This document shows, piece after piece, positions 9,747 through 19,522 of a stretch of DNA of 64,000 nt. A model generated the notes under the pieces. The model was not told the DNA's origin, did no database searches, and saw only the letters and a program-made list of their open reading frames with translations. The position numbers and the translations under genes were made by a program. Source of the stretch: an uncultured Hyphomicrobiales bacterium (GTDB taxonomy: Bacteria > Pseudomonadota > Alphaproteobacteria > Rhizobiales > Beijerinckiaceae); NCBI GenBank assembly GCA_903847605.1, contig CAINED010000042.1, positions 1 through 64,000 on the forward strand, in the 5' to 3' direction. Each line of letters begins with the position of its first letter. The stretch's first letter is position 1.

Positions 9747-10610
9747 ATGACGGGCGCAGGCACAAATCTCGCCGCGCCGAACATCACGGGCGGCCCGGCC
9801 GTCATTCTGGTGCGCCCGCAGCTCGCTGTGAATATCGGCATGTGCGCGCGCGCCATGGCGAATTTCGGCCTCAGCGATCTGCGACTCGTCAATCCGCGCG
9901 AAGGATTTGCGGGCGACGCCGGTCAGCGCGCGCGCTCCATCCGCAAGGGCGTGTTTTCTTCGGCTGCAGGCGCAGTGCATCTTATCGAACAGGCGAAACT
10001 CTACGATACGCTGGAGGAGGCGGTCGCCGATCTCAACTTTGTCTGGGCGACGACGGCGCGCGAACGCGGACAAGGCAAGCGTATCGAAATGCCTGTCAAG
10101 GCTATGGCCGAGACCGCCGCTGGCATGGCCGATGGCGCCAGGCATGGCGTGCTCTTCGGGCCGGAGCGCACCGGTCTGGAGAACGACGAAGTCGCGCTCG
10201 CCGACGCCATTATTACCTTTCCCGTCAATCCCGCCTATGCCTCGCTCAATCTCGCGCAGGCCGTGCTGTTGACGGGATACGAGTGGTTTCGCGCCTCGCA
10301 AGGCGATGTGATGCCCTATGTGAAGGAGGAGCGCTCGCCGCCCGCGCCACGCGAAATGATGATTTCCTTCTTCGAATATTTCGAAGAGCATCTCGAGGCG
10401 AACGGCTTCTTCAAGCCGGAAGGGAAGCGTCCAATCATGAAGCGCAACTTGCGCAACATGTTTCATCGCATGGAAATGACGGAGCAGGATGTGCGCACAT
10501 TGCGCGGCGCATTCGTGCGCCTCATCGAGGGGCCGCGCGAAATGGGTCGCAAGGAAAAGATTGCCGAAGAGCAGCGCGAATTTGCTGCGAAGGCGAAAGA
10601 GGCCGAGTGA
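9747..10610 (+). CDS. trmJ: SPOUT/TrmH-superfamily RNA methyltransferase, TrmJ-like
   Basis: VILVRPQLAVNIGMCARAMANFGLSDLRLVNPREG ... LFGPERTGLENDEVALAD ... SLNLAQAVLLTGYE. Confidence 0.85.
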   Translation: MTGAGTNLAAPNITGGPAVILVRPQLAVNIGMCARAMANFGLSDLRLVNPREGFAGDAGQRARSIRKGVFSSAAGAVHLIEQAKLYDTLEEAVADLNFVWATTARERGQGKRIEMPVKAMAETAAGMADGARHGVLFGPERTGLENDEVALADAIITFPVNPAYASLNLAQAVLLTGYEWFRASQGDVMPYVKEERSPPAPREMMISFFEYFEEHLEANGFFKPEGKRPIMKRNLRNMFHRMEMTEQDVRTLRGAFVRLIEGPREMGRKEKIAEEQREFAAKAKEAE

Positions 10611-11621
10611 TCACTGCGGCTTCATTGCAGCAGCAAGCTTGTCCTTGACCTCCGGCGACGCGTTCGCGATCAGCCCGATCACCTTGTCCACCGCCTCGCC
10701 GGCGAGAAGCTGAAGATCGAGATTTGATTTCTTCGCCTCTTCGTGAAAGGCAGCATCCTTGTCGAGAGCCAGAAAGGCCCTGCGCAACAAGTCCACGCGA
10801 TCGGCTGGAACGTCGGGCGGTGTCAGTAGCGGACGCGCGACGGTCTTCTGCGTGAAATAGAGCTCGAGTACCTTGCGACTGACATCGTCCTTCACGAAGT
10901 CGAGCGCATTGGGAACATCCGGCAATTCCTTGTCGCGTTCCAGCGCGCCTTGCAGCAAGTAATGCACTTTCTTGTCCCGTATCCAGGCGGGCCGCTGCGC
11001 CTTGAGACTTGACCAGGACCAGTCGGCGATGCCCTGCACCTCGCCTCTTTCCATCGCAAGGCCGATGGCCGTCGTGCCGTTATAGCCCATGACAATCTTG
11101 AATTTTGTGCCGATGAGAGCGTTGTAGAGCCGTGCCGTCGTTTCAGGGTCGACGCCGGCGCTGGCGCCGATGATGAGTTCCTTCTCGAAGAGATCTTTGG
11201 CCGTGCGATGCGGCGCGCTCTCATATGCGAGCGTGACACCTGTTTCGCTCGCGAGCGAACCGATCCAGCGGAAAGAGGTGACGCTGTAGCGCACCGCCGA
11301 CGGATTGGTGATCGGCGCCAGCAATACGCCGCGCTGCATCAACCCGATCATTGTCCCGTCGCGCGGGGCGACATTGGCGAGGTGATTGGCGGCGACGAGG
11401 CTGCCCGCCGCGGGCATGTTCTGCACCACGAAAATGGGATTGCCCGGAATATGCTTGCCCATGTGGCGCGAGGTGAGCCGCGCGAGAAGGTCATACCCGC
11501 CGCCGGCTGCGCTGCCGACGACGATGACGATCTGCTTGCCGGCGTAAAAATCCTGCGCGTGAAGGGGCGAAGCAGCGGCTACGAAAGCCAAGGCGGCGAG
11601 AGCGGCTGTCAGTTGTTTCAT
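10611..11621 (-). CDS. TctC/Bug-like periplasmic solute-binding protein (MPGAG-type)
   Basis: Signal peptide; DFYAGKQIVIVVGSAAGGGYDLLARLTSRHMGKHIPGNPIFVVQNMPAAGSLVAANHLANVAPRDGT. Confidence 0.82.
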   Translation of the reverse strand: MKQLTAALAALAFVAAASPLHAQDFYAGKQIVIVVGSAAGGGYDLLARLTSRHMGKHIPGNPIFVVQNMPAAGSLVAANHLANVAPRDGTMIGLMQRGVLLAPITNPSAVRYSVTSFRWIGSLASETGVTLAYESAPHRTAKDLFEKELIIGASAGVDPETTARLYNALIGTKFKIVMGYNGTTAIGLAMERGEVQGIADWSWSSLKAQRPAWIRDKKVHYLLQGALERDKELPDVPNALDFVKDDVSRKVLELYFTQKTVARPLLTPPDVPADRVDLLRRAFLALDKDAAFHEEAKKSNLDLQLLAGEAVDKVIGLIANASPEVKDKLAAAMKPQ

Positions 11622-11655
11622 CGGATAAGTCCCCTCGCGATGCGCCTGTGTTCGA

Positions 11656-12708
11656 TCAACGGAATTGCGGCATCACGTCCCTGGAGAACAGACGCATGGA
11701 TCCGCGCGCCTTTTCCTGATTCATGCCGCCGTAATTCACCTGCATCGAGGCAATGTCGAAGCCGCCGCAGGCGTCGGAATAGTCCTTGATCTGTTTGGCG
11801 ATGGATTGCGGGGTGCCGATCCAGGCGGAGTTGTTGGCAATCTGCGACTCCACGGTCGCGCTGTCCAGATGTTCGACGATCTTGTCGTAACCGGGATAAT
11901 CCTTCGACTTCGTGCCCGTCGTCCATGCGCGCGCCGCATCGGCGAATGTCTTGAGATAGGCGGTGATTTCGGGGCCGGCGGTTGTCATTGCGTCGTCCAT
12001 CGAGGGCGAACAATACATGTGGAACGCCACCATCACGCGGCCATTGCCCGAGTGGCCCGCCTTTTTCCAGGCATCGCGATAGATGCCGATGAGTTTGCGC
12101 AGCACGGCCCCGGCAACCGGAATGGCCATGATCCCATACCCTGCGCGGCCTGCGGCCTCGAAGCTCGACTCGGTCTGCACGGCAGCGATCCAGAACGGCG
12201 GGCGCGGCTGCTGCGTCGGGCGCGGCAAGACTGTGGTTTCCGGGAAGCTCCAGAACTTGCCCTGATGGCTGACGTTCTCCTGCGTCAGCACCTTGCCGAT
12301 GATCGTCATCGCTTCTTCGAAGCGTGCGCGGCTTTCATCGAGTGACACGCCAAAGCGCTCGAACTCTATGGGCAGGAAGGCGCGTGCAAAACCCGCTTCG
12401 AGGCGGCCGTTGGAAACCGCATCGAGAAACATCAATTCGCTGGCGAGTTTCAGTGGATGCGAAAAGGCCGGGAGCACGGCGCCCGTCACGAGGCGGGCCT
12501 TCTGCGTGCGCATGGCCGCCGCGGAAAGAAAGGCTACGGGCGAGGGGCTGTAGCCGCCGTAGCGGCCAAAGTAATGCTCCACCGTGCGCACGCTCGTATA
12601 GCCGAGTTCGTCGCAGAGATCGACGCACTTGAGTGCATTGGCCCAGAACTCGGAGGCGGGCTGCTGCTGCGGTCCGTTCGTGGGAAAAAACTGGATGCCG
12701 AATTCCAT
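11656..12708 (-). CDS. LLM-class flavin-dependent oxidoreductase (bacterial luciferase-like)
   Basis: MEFGIQFFPT...EHYFGRYGGYSPSPVAFLSAAAMRTQKARLVTGAVLPAFSHPLKLASELMFLDAVSNGRLEAGFARAF. Confidence 0.85.
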   Translation of the reverse strand: MEFGIQFFPTNGPQQQPASEFWANALKCVDLCDELGYTSVRTVEHYFGRYGGYSPSPVAFLSAAAMRTQKARLVTGAVLPAFSHPLKLASELMFLDAVSNGRLEAGFARAFLPIEFERFGVSLDESRARFEEAMTIIGKVLTQENVSHQGKFWSFPETTVLPRPTQQPRPPFWIAAVQTESSFEAAGRAGYGIMAIPVAGAVLRKLIGIYRDAWKKAGHSGNGRVMVAFHMYCSPSMDDAMTTAGPEITAYLKTFADAARAWTTGTKSKDYPGYDKIVEHLDSATVESQIANNSAWIGTPQSIAKQIKDYSDACGGFDIASMQVNYGGMNQEKARGSMRLFSRDVMPQFR

Positions 12709-12825
12709 GGTGCTTTCCTCGCCGTTTGTTGCGGCGAGGATTGCCGGATTTCACGCCGACATTCAAGCGGCCGGGCCTGCGCAAGGGAGACGCGCGACCG
12801 GACGCCCTCGCCGCAAATCTTGTTG

Positions 12826-13809
12826 TTACTGCTTTTCTATTTTCGAGATGCGGACATACTCGCCCCAGCGCTTTTCTTCCTCGAGGAAGAGCTGGTTGGC
12901 CTGCGCTGCGGGGAGATAGAAAGTCTCGCCGCCTGTATCGAGAAAGAACTTCTGGGTTTCGGCAGTCTCGAGGATCTCCTTCACCCAGCCATTGACCTTG
13001 TTCACGACGGCGTCCGGCGTGGCGGCAGGCGCCATGATCGACCACCATCCGTTCAGGTCCATGCCGGTGACACCGGCTTCATTCATCGTCGGCACGTCGG
13101 GCGAAGACTTCAGGCGCTGTCCCGTGCTGATGGCGAGGATGCGCAGCTTGCCCTGCTTGGCCTGTGCGAGTGACACTTGCGGATCGATCGAGCCGAAATC
13201 GATTGCGCCCGAAGCAAGCTCGTTCAGGGAGTCGCTAGCAGTCTTGAAGCGAACCTGCGTTGTCTGAAGTCCAGCTATGGACTTGTAGAGTTCGCCGAGC
13301 ACGATGCCGGAGGGCGCGGCGACGGCATAATTGCCCTTTTCGCCTTTCTGCTTCATCGCGGCCGTCAATTCCGCGACGGACTTGAAGGGAGATTTCGCGT
13401 CCACAACAATCATGAAGCCTTGCTTGCTCAAGGGCGCAACAATGCGGAAGGCCTTGGTCACGTCGACGCTGGGATTCCTGTAGAGATGCATCGACGCGGC
13501 GGTCGCCGTCGCTGTCGAGAAGAGAAAGGTGTAGCCATCAGGCTTTGAACGAGCGACGGCTTCGACCGCAATCTGACCGGCAGCACCCGGGCGATTTTCG
13601 ACAACGACATTTGCCTTGCCAACGGTCTTGAATTTTTCCGCCATGAAGCGCGTCACGGTATCGGCGCCCGAGCCTGCAGCGAAGCCGACGATGAATTTCA
13701 TCTGCTGCGACGGGTAATCCTGCGCCGATGCAACCAACGGCAAGAGTGAACCACTGGCCAGCGCCATCGTCGCGATGAAACGAGCCCGTCTTCCAATCGT
13801 ATCACTCAT
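12826..13809 (-). CDS. Bug-family (TctC) tripartite tricarboxylate-type solute-binding protein
   Basis: Signal peptide; YPSQQMKFIVGFAAGSGADTVTRFMAEKF...VVENRPGAAGQIAVEAVARSKPDGYT. Confidence 0.88.
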   Translation of the reverse strand: MSDTIGRRARFIATMALASGSLLPLVASAQDYPSQQMKFIVGFAAGSGADTVTRFMAEKFKTVGKANVVVENRPGAAGQIAVEAVARSKPDGYTFLFSTATATAASMHLYRNPSVDVTKAFRIVAPLSKQGFMIVVDAKSPFKSVAELTAAMKQKGEKGNYAVAAPSGIVLGELYKSIAGLQTTQVRFKTASDSLNELASGAIDFGSIDPQVSLAQAKQGKLRILAISTGQRLKSSPDVPTMNEAGVTGMDLNGWWSIMAPAATPDAVVNKVNGWVKEILETAETQKFFLDTGGETFYLPAAQANQLFLEEEKRWGEYVRISKIEKQ

Positions 13810-13856
13810 GTCCCTCTCCCGTCTTCGTTTCAGTTATATGTATGCAGGCGAGTAAA

Positions 13857-13883
13857 GGTCCGGAAAGCATCGCTTCCCGGACC
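13857..13883 (-). terminator. hairpin downstream of Rieske gene (minus strand)
   Basis: GGTCCGGgAAGC-gat-GCTTtCCGGACC then TTT on minus strand, about 25 nt after stop at 13908. Confidence 0.6.
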
Positions 13884-13907
13884 CGCTGTTCCTAATGCGC
13901 ACGAAAT

Positions 13908-15128
13908 TCAAGAAACGGCGCGCCAGTCTTCGCTTTCCGAGATGACTTTGGCGACGGATTTGATCGCCTTGTAGTCAATCGGATTGTAACCCACCTTGCC
14001 TTCGCTCTGCTGGTAGCGCTGGACGCGCTCGAGGATAACGCGGCGCAGTCGCACGATTGCGCCATCCGCGTCGCAGAGCTGTTCATCCGCGCGATTGGCG
14101 ATACGGCCCTGGCTCATGAACATCGCGAAGTCCTCGGTCGCAAGATGCTGCGGGAAGCCTGAAAAATGTCCGCGTTGCATCATGCCGCGATCCTGCCCCC
14201 AGTTGTCCCTTGGTCCGCCCGGCGGCAGCGGCGGCCAGTTCAGCAAGTCGTTCGAGAGCGTATGCATCGTCGTGCCGAGCGGCCCGTGGACGTTGAAATG
14301 CACGAACCATGCGCGATGCGTCACGTCATCCACCGGAACGGACATGAACACGGTGCCCGGCCCCATATCGTCGGATGCGCAGATCACGGAATACCAGGGC
14401 ATGACGAAGTTGTTGACGCGCACATAGCGCTGTCCGCTCGCCTTCACATTGCGGATTGCCGCGTAGCGGAAGCCATAGGGCTTCTCCTCGAATTCGAGTT
14501 TGGCAGAGCCTTCGCCGAGCACGTGCTTGCGTGTTCCGCCCTGAATTTGAATCGTCGAGGAATGCAGGAAGGTAAGGTGCGAGGTATCCATCGTCGCCTC
14601 GACGCCCTGAAGCCAGTTTGTCGGCACTTCGACCGAAGTCACGAAACGCTGGTTCTTGGGCAGTTCCGTGAAGGGCAATTCGGGCATCGGTGGCTCGATC
14701 TCACCCTGTCCGAGCCAGACCCATGCGATGCCACCGAGTTCGCGCGCTTTATATTTTCCGAAGCGCACATTCTTGCAGAACTGCTCGCGTACACGCGCAT
14801 CGGCGTTGGGGACGTCAACGACATTGCCCTTCGTGTCGAAACGCCAGCCGTGATAGATGCACTGCAAGCCCTCAGGCTCGTTGCGCGCGAGGGCCAATGA
14901 AGCGAGGCGATGCGGACAGGCTTCATCGAGCACGCCGACCTCGCCTTGCGGATTGCGGAACAGCACGTAGTCCTTGCCGAACATGCGCAGACGGAATGGC
15001 TTTCCGCCCGCTTCCAGGGCGTCCGAAGGCGCTGCCGGCATCCAGTAATGCTGGCGCAGCATCTGGCCGAGCGGGGCGTCGCCCTCGACCCGCGTAATGA
15101 GATCGTTTTCGTGGGACGTGATGGCCAT
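13908..15128 (-). CDS. Rieske [2Fe-2S] aromatic ring-hydroxylating oxygenase alpha subunit
   Basis: CPHRLASLALARNEPEGLQCIYHGWRFD Rieske site; NWLQGVEATMDTSHLTFLH mononuclear Fe site; start at MAITSHENDLITRV. Confidence 0.9.
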   Translation of the reverse strand: MAITSHENDLITRVEGDAPLGQMLRQHYWMPAAPSDALEAGGKPFRLRMFGKDYVLFRNPQGEVGVLDEACPHRLASLALARNEPEGLQCIYHGWRFDTKGNVVDVPNADARVREQFCKNVRFGKYKARELGGIAWVWLGQGEIEPPMPELPFTELPKNQRFVTSVEVPTNWLQGVEATMDTSHLTFLHSSTIQIQGGTRKHVLGEGSAKLEFEEKPYGFRYAAIRNVKASGQRYVRVNNFVMPWYSVICASDDMGPGTVFMSVPVDDVTHRAWFVHFNVHGPLGTTMHTLSNDLLNWPPLPPGGPRDNWGQDRGMMQRGHFSGFPQHLATEDFAMFMSQGRIANRADEQLCDADGAIVRLRRVILERVQRYQQSEGKVGYNPIDYKAIKSVAKVISESEDWRAVS

Positions 15129-15258
15129 GTGTGTCTCCCGTGGCGGTGACCGCTTTGGTGCGGCTATTCCTGCGGGTAGAGCTAGCATTGCCGAAAATCG
15201 GTAACAAATGCCCGTTTGGGCTGCGAGCCATCGCAAACCGGCAAGAGTTTGCAGGCGG

Positions 15259-16185
15259 TCAGACCAGAAGCGTCCCCTGCCATAGGCCACCTTCGACGAG
15301 GTGGTGAACCTCCGAGGTAATCGCCTGGCGAACGAAGCGCACGGCTGGCCTGTCCCGTGCATCCCGGCGGGTCACCATGCAGAAGGTCCAGTGAACCGGC
15401 GGATCGAAGGGCAGGGCGACAAGCGTGCCGGCCTGTATCTCCTCGAAAAGGCCGGCATAGGCGAAAACCATGTAGCCGAGCCCGGCGGCGACGACCCCGC
15501 GAATGGTGAGAGTGCCATCCACCTGATTTTGGACGTTCAAAGGCTTTCCGCTTTGCTGCGAAAGGCGATCGAGCGTGCGCCGCAGGCTGTGCGAGCGGCT
15601 CGGCAGAATGAGCGGCACTTCGCCGAGGACATCGGCTTTCACGCTGCCCTTCTTGACGAAACGCTGCATCAGCTTCGGCGCGCCAGCGAAGAGCAGGGGC
15701 TCGCGCAGGAGCGGCGTGACATCCATCGCCGGCGTCTGTTCGGGATCGTAGAGCAGGGCGACGTCGATGCGCCCCTCGCTCAGCCATTCGTGGATCGAGC
15801 CGCTAAAGCCCTCGCGCAATTCCACGGTGAGTTTCGGATGGGCTTGCGCCGCCTTCAGCAGCAGAGGGCCGAGGATCTGGCCACTGTTGGGTGTGAATGC
15901 GACAGTGATGCGCCCGGTCGGCTCCGCCGCCAGCCCCCGGATGTCGTTGCCGATGGCAGCAAGTTCATTGATGAGACCCTCCGCCCGGGTCATGAGGGCT
16001 TCGCCATCGGGTGTCAGCCGAACGCCGCGTCCATGCCGCTCGAACAGCTTCATCCCGAGTTGATGTTCGAGCCGCGCCACGCGCCGGCTCAGCGCCGATT
16101 GCGCGGTTCGCAACGCGGAGGCCGCCTGAGAGAAGCCTCCCCGGCGCGCCACTTCATAAAAGGTTTCGAGATCGGCGAAGTTCAT
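15259..16185 (-). CDS. LysR-family transcriptional regulator
   Basis: N-terminal wHTH: MNFADLETFYEVARRGGFSQAASALRTAQSALSRRVARLEHQLGMKLFERHGRGVRLTPDG. Confidence 0.92.
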   Translation of the reverse strand: MNFADLETFYEVARRGGFSQAASALRTAQSALSRRVARLEHQLGMKLFERHGRGVRLTPDGEALMTRAEGLINELAAIGNDIRGLAAEPTGRITVAFTPNSGQILGPLLLKAAQAHPKLTVELREGFSGSIHEWLSEGRIDVALLYDPEQTPAMDVTPLLREPLLFAGAPKLMQRFVKKGSVKADVLGEVPLILPSRSHSLRRTLDRLSQQSGKPLNVQNQVDGTLTIRGVVAAGLGYMVFAYAGLFEEIQAGTLVALPFDPPVHWTFCMVTRRDARDRPAVRFVRQAITSEVHHLVEGGLWQGTLLV

Positions 16186-16217
16186 GAAGGCTTCACCCTG
16201 TGGTCAGGTTCGGAAGC

Positions 16218-17522
16218 TCACTTTCCGAAGACCCGATCGAAAATCGTATCCACATGTTTCAGGTGATACCCGAGGTCGAAGAGGTCTTCGAGTTCTCCGG
16301 CCGACAGCTTTGCAGAGACGTCCTTGTCGGCCTTCAGTAGCGTGAGGAAATCGCCCTCGCCGCGCCAGACAGGCATGGCGTTGCGCTGCACGTAGGCATA
16401 GCTGTCTTCGCGCGACAAGCCCTTTTGCGTCAGCGCCAGCAGCACGCGCTGCGAATGAATGAGGCCGCCGAGACGGTCGAGGTTCTTCTGCATGTTCTGC
16501 GGATAGACGATGAGTTTATCCACCACGCCTGTGAGCCGCGCCAGCGCGAAGTCGAGCGTCACCGTGGCGTCGGGGCCGATCATGCGTTCGACGGAGGAAT
16601 GCGAGATATCGCGCTCGTGCCACAGCGCGACATTCTCCAGCGCCGGCGTCACCATGCCGCGCACGAGGCGTGCGAGGCCGGTGAGATTTTCGGTGAGAAC
16701 GGGATTGCGCTTGTGCGGCATGGCAGAGGACCCCTTCTGGCCCTCGGAGAAGAATTCTTCCGCCTCGAGAACTTCGGTGCGCTGCAGGTGACGGATTTCC
16801 GTCGCGAGGCGCTCGATGCTGGATGCTACGACGCCGAGCGTGGCGAAGAACATGGCGTGCCGGTCGCGGGGGATCACCTGCGTTGACACCGGCTCGGGTT
16901 CGAGGCCCATCTGCTTAGCGACATGCTCTTCAACGCGCGGGTCGATATTGGCGAATGTGCCGACGGCGCCTGAGATCGCACAGGTCGCGACTTCCTTGCG
17001 TGCGTTGACGAGGCGCTCGCGGCAGCGCGAGAATTCCGCATAAGCCTGCGCCATCTTCAGGCCGAAGGTGACAGGCTCTGCGTGAATGCCGTGCGAGCGG
17101 CCGATGCTGGGCGTCATCTTGTGCTCGAAGGCGCGGCGCTTGATGGCGGCGAGCAGCGCGTCCACATCCTTGATGAGAATGTCGGCGGCGCGCACGAGCT
17201 GCACGTTGAGACAGGTGTCGAGCACGTCGGATGACGTCATGCCCTGATGCACGAAGCGCGAGTCAGGCCCGATGAATTCGGCGAGATGGGTCAGGAAGGC
17301 GATGACGTCATGCTTCGTTACGCGCTCGATCTCGTCGATGCGCTCGACGTCGAAGGTGACGTCCTTCGCATTCTTCCAGATGGCCGCAGCGCTTTCCTTC
17401 GGGATGACGCCGATTTCCGCGAGTGCATCGCAGGCATGCGCTTCAATCTCGAACCAGATGCGGAAGCGCGTCTGCGGTTCCCAGATTTTCACCATTTCGG
17501 GGCGGGAATAGCGGGGGATCAT
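16218..17522 (-). CDS. purB: adenylosuccinate lyase
   Basis: MIPRYSRPEMVKIWEPQTRFRIWFEIE...HQGMTSSDVLDT...SSAMPHKRNPV. Confidence 0.97.
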   Translation of the reverse strand: MIPRYSRPEMVKIWEPQTRFRIWFEIEAHACDALAEIGVIPKESAAAIWKNAKDVTFDVERIDEIERVTKHDVIAFLTHLAEFIGPDSRFVHQGMTSSDVLDTCLNVQLVRAADILIKDVDALLAAIKRRAFEHKMTPSIGRSHGIHAEPVTFGLKMAQAYAEFSRCRERLVNARKEVATCAISGAVGTFANIDPRVEEHVAKQMGLEPEPVSTQVIPRDRHAMFFATLGVVASSIERLATEIRHLQRTEVLEAEEFFSEGQKGSSAMPHKRNPVLTENLTGLARLVRGMVTPALENVALWHERDISHSSVERMIGPDATVTLDFALARLTGVVDKLIVYPQNMQKNLDRLGGLIHSQRVLLALTQKGLSREDSYAYVQRNAMPVWRGEGDFLTLLKADKDVSAKLSAGELEDLFDLGYHLKHVDTIFDRVFGK

Positions 17523-17544
17523 TGCGTCTCTCGTCTTTCTTGGT

Positions 17545-17637
17545 GCTGTCGTCCCGGACGCCGAAGGCGATCCGGGGCCGCAAGGTCAATCGCACCGCGA
17601 TCCCGGATCAATGCTACGCATTGTCCGGGATGACAGC
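17545..17637. repeat. intergenic REP-like palindromic element between rpe and purB
   Basis: 93 bp; terminal arms GCTGTCGTCCCGGA / TCCGGGATGACAGC (1 mismatch) plus inner CCGG-rich dyads. Confidence 0.65.
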
Positions 17638-17639
17638 GG

Positions 17640-18320
17640 TCAAATCACTTCGCCGCGCTGGCTCTCGGCAGCCCTGCGGATAGCGGCGATATTCTCAGCA
17701 TATTTCTGTGCGCCGCCCTTGAAGACGGCGGAGCCGGCGACGAGGACGTTGGCGCCGGCGGCGGCGATCTCGGCGGCATTGTCGGCCGTGACGCCGCCGT
17801 CGACTTCGAGATCGATGGCGCGGTCGCCGATCATGGCGTTGATGCGCGCGATCTTCTCGAGACCCGAGCGGATGAAGCTCTGGCCGCCGAAGCCGGGGTT
17901 CACGGTCATGACGAGGATGAGATCGACATCGTCGAGCACATATTCGATGACGCTCTCGTGCGTGCCGGGGTTCATCGTCACGCCCGCCTTCTTGCCGAGC
18001 TTGCGGATGGCCTGCAGCGTGCGATGCAGATGCGGCCCGGCCTCGGCATGGACGGTGATGATGTCAGCGCCGCCTTCCGCGAAGGCTTCGAGATAGGGAT
18101 CGACGGGCGAGATCATCAGATGAACGTCGAAGGGCTTGGGCGTCACGTGCCGGATCGACTTCATCACGCCCGGCCCGAACGAGATGTTCGGCACGAAATG
18201 CCCATCCATGATGTCGACGTGCACCCAGTCGCCGCCCGCATCCATGACGGCGCGCACATCCTCCCCGAGGCGGGCGAAATCGGCAGACAGGATCGAAGGG
18301 GCGATTTTAAAGGGACGCAT
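17640..18320 (-). CDS. rpe: ribulose-phosphate 3-epimerase
   Basis: [17 protein letters not shown]...[19 protein letters not shown]...[14 protein letters not shown]. Confidence 0.97.
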   Translation of the reverse strand: MRPFKIAPSILSADFARLGEDVRAVMDAGGDWVHVDIMDGHFVPNISFGPGVMKSIRHVTPKPFDVHLMISPVDPYLEAFAEGGADIITVHAEAGPHLHRTLQAIRKLGKKAGVTMNPGTHESVIEYVLDDVDLILVMTVNPGFGGQSFIRSGLEKIARINAMIGDRAIDLEVDGGVTADNAAEIAAAGANVLVAGSAVFKGGAQKYAENIAAIRRAAESQRGEVI

Positions 18321-18493
18321 CGAAGGCAGGGCCCGGGCTGGTCGTGAGCGGGCGGGTTAGCATGGGGGGCGGGGCCAAGTCCACGAAGCACAGGCCCACC
18401 AGATGCCTCCTCAAGTCGGATTCGTAGACAATCCACAAGCGACTGGCGCAGTCATGCGATTGGCGTCACAATCCCTGAAAAAGGGAGGATGAT

Positions 18494-19522
18494 ATGCGGC
18501 CAAGGCTCAAGCTGCTCTTTTCGCTGCCATTATTGTTGGCCTCGGCCGTCGTTGCCCACGCCCAGACGGAGACGAGTTTCGCGGGCAAGACCGTGCGCAT
18601 CATCATTCCCTCGGCTGTCGGCGGCGAATACGGGCTCTATTCGCAGCTTATGGCGAACCACCTCGGCAAATACGTGCCGGGCAATCCGGCTGTCATCGTG
18701 CAGGCGATGCCGGGCGGCGCGGGCCTCATTGCAGTGAACTGGGTTTTCTCGGTCGCGCCGAAGGACGGCACGGTGCTGTTCATCCCGCCGGTCAATGCGA
18801 TCCAGGATGGCGTGCTCGATCCAAAGTCGAAATTTGATCCCGGCAAGATCCAGTGGATCGGGCGGCTCGCCGATCTGACGCAGGTCGGCGCCGTCATGAA
18901 ACGCAGCGGCATCACGAATCTCGACGGCGCGAAGCAGAAGCAGCTTGTTGCCGCCGGCATCGGCCTCACCAATCCGACCGCGTTCAATGCGCGGGTGTTG
19001 AACGAACTCGCCGGGACGAAGTTCAAGATCCTCGTCGGCTATCGCGGCACGGCGGATGTGGAACTCGGGTGGCTGCGCGGCGAGGTCGATCTGTGGACTG
19101 TCGGCTGGGATGCGGTGAAGACCAAGTATGCGAAGGAGCTAGCGTCGGGCGAGGTGATCCCGCTCTTCGTTTACGCACCGCAGCGTCTGCCGGAATTGCC
19201 CAATGTGCCGCTGCTCAGCGAATTCGGCCGCAACGATGTCGAGAATGCGTTCCTGAAAATCTACACGGTTGGCACGGCGATGGGGCGCTCGCTTGCCGCG
19301 CCGCCGGATGTGCCGCTTGCGGTCGTCGAGATGTATCGCAAGGCATTCGGCCAGATGCTGCAGGATCCGGCGATCCGCGAGACGCTGGACAAGGCTAATG
19401 CGCGCTACAATCCGATGGACAGCAAGGAACTTGAGCGCATGGTCGCCGATGCGCTGAAGCTGACGCAGGAGCAGGCCGAGAAAACCCGCGCCTTCTATCA
19501 GCACATGGTTGACAACCCATGA
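18494..19522 (+). CDS. TctC/Bug-like periplasmic solute-binding protein (MPGAG-type)
   Basis: Signal peptide; SFAGKTVRIIIPSAVGGEYGLYSQLMANHLGKYVPGNPAVIVQAMPGGAGLIAVNWVFSVAPKDGT. Confidence 0.82.
   Translation: MRPRLKLLFSLPLLLASAVVAHAQTETSFAGKTVRIIIPSAVGGEYGLYSQLMANHLGKYVPGNPAVIVQAMPGGAGLIAVNWVFSVAPKDGTVLFIPPVNAIQDGVLDPKSKFDPGKIQWIGRLADLTQVGAVMKRSGITNLDGAKQKQLVAAGIGLTNPTAFNARVLNELAGTKFKILVGYRGTADVELGWLRGEVDLWTVGWDAVKTKYAKELASGEVIPLFVYAPQRLPELPNVPLLSEFGRNDVENAFLKIYTVGTAMGRSLAAPPDVPLAVVEMYRKAFGQMLQDPAIRETLDKANARYNPMDSKELERMVADALKLTQEQAEKTRAFYQHMVDNP

Noticed and set aside
8234-9892. 552-aa minus-strand ORF
   Set aside because: Antisense to the SBP family 5 gene and the trmJ-like start; no domain, composition typical of shadow ORFs.
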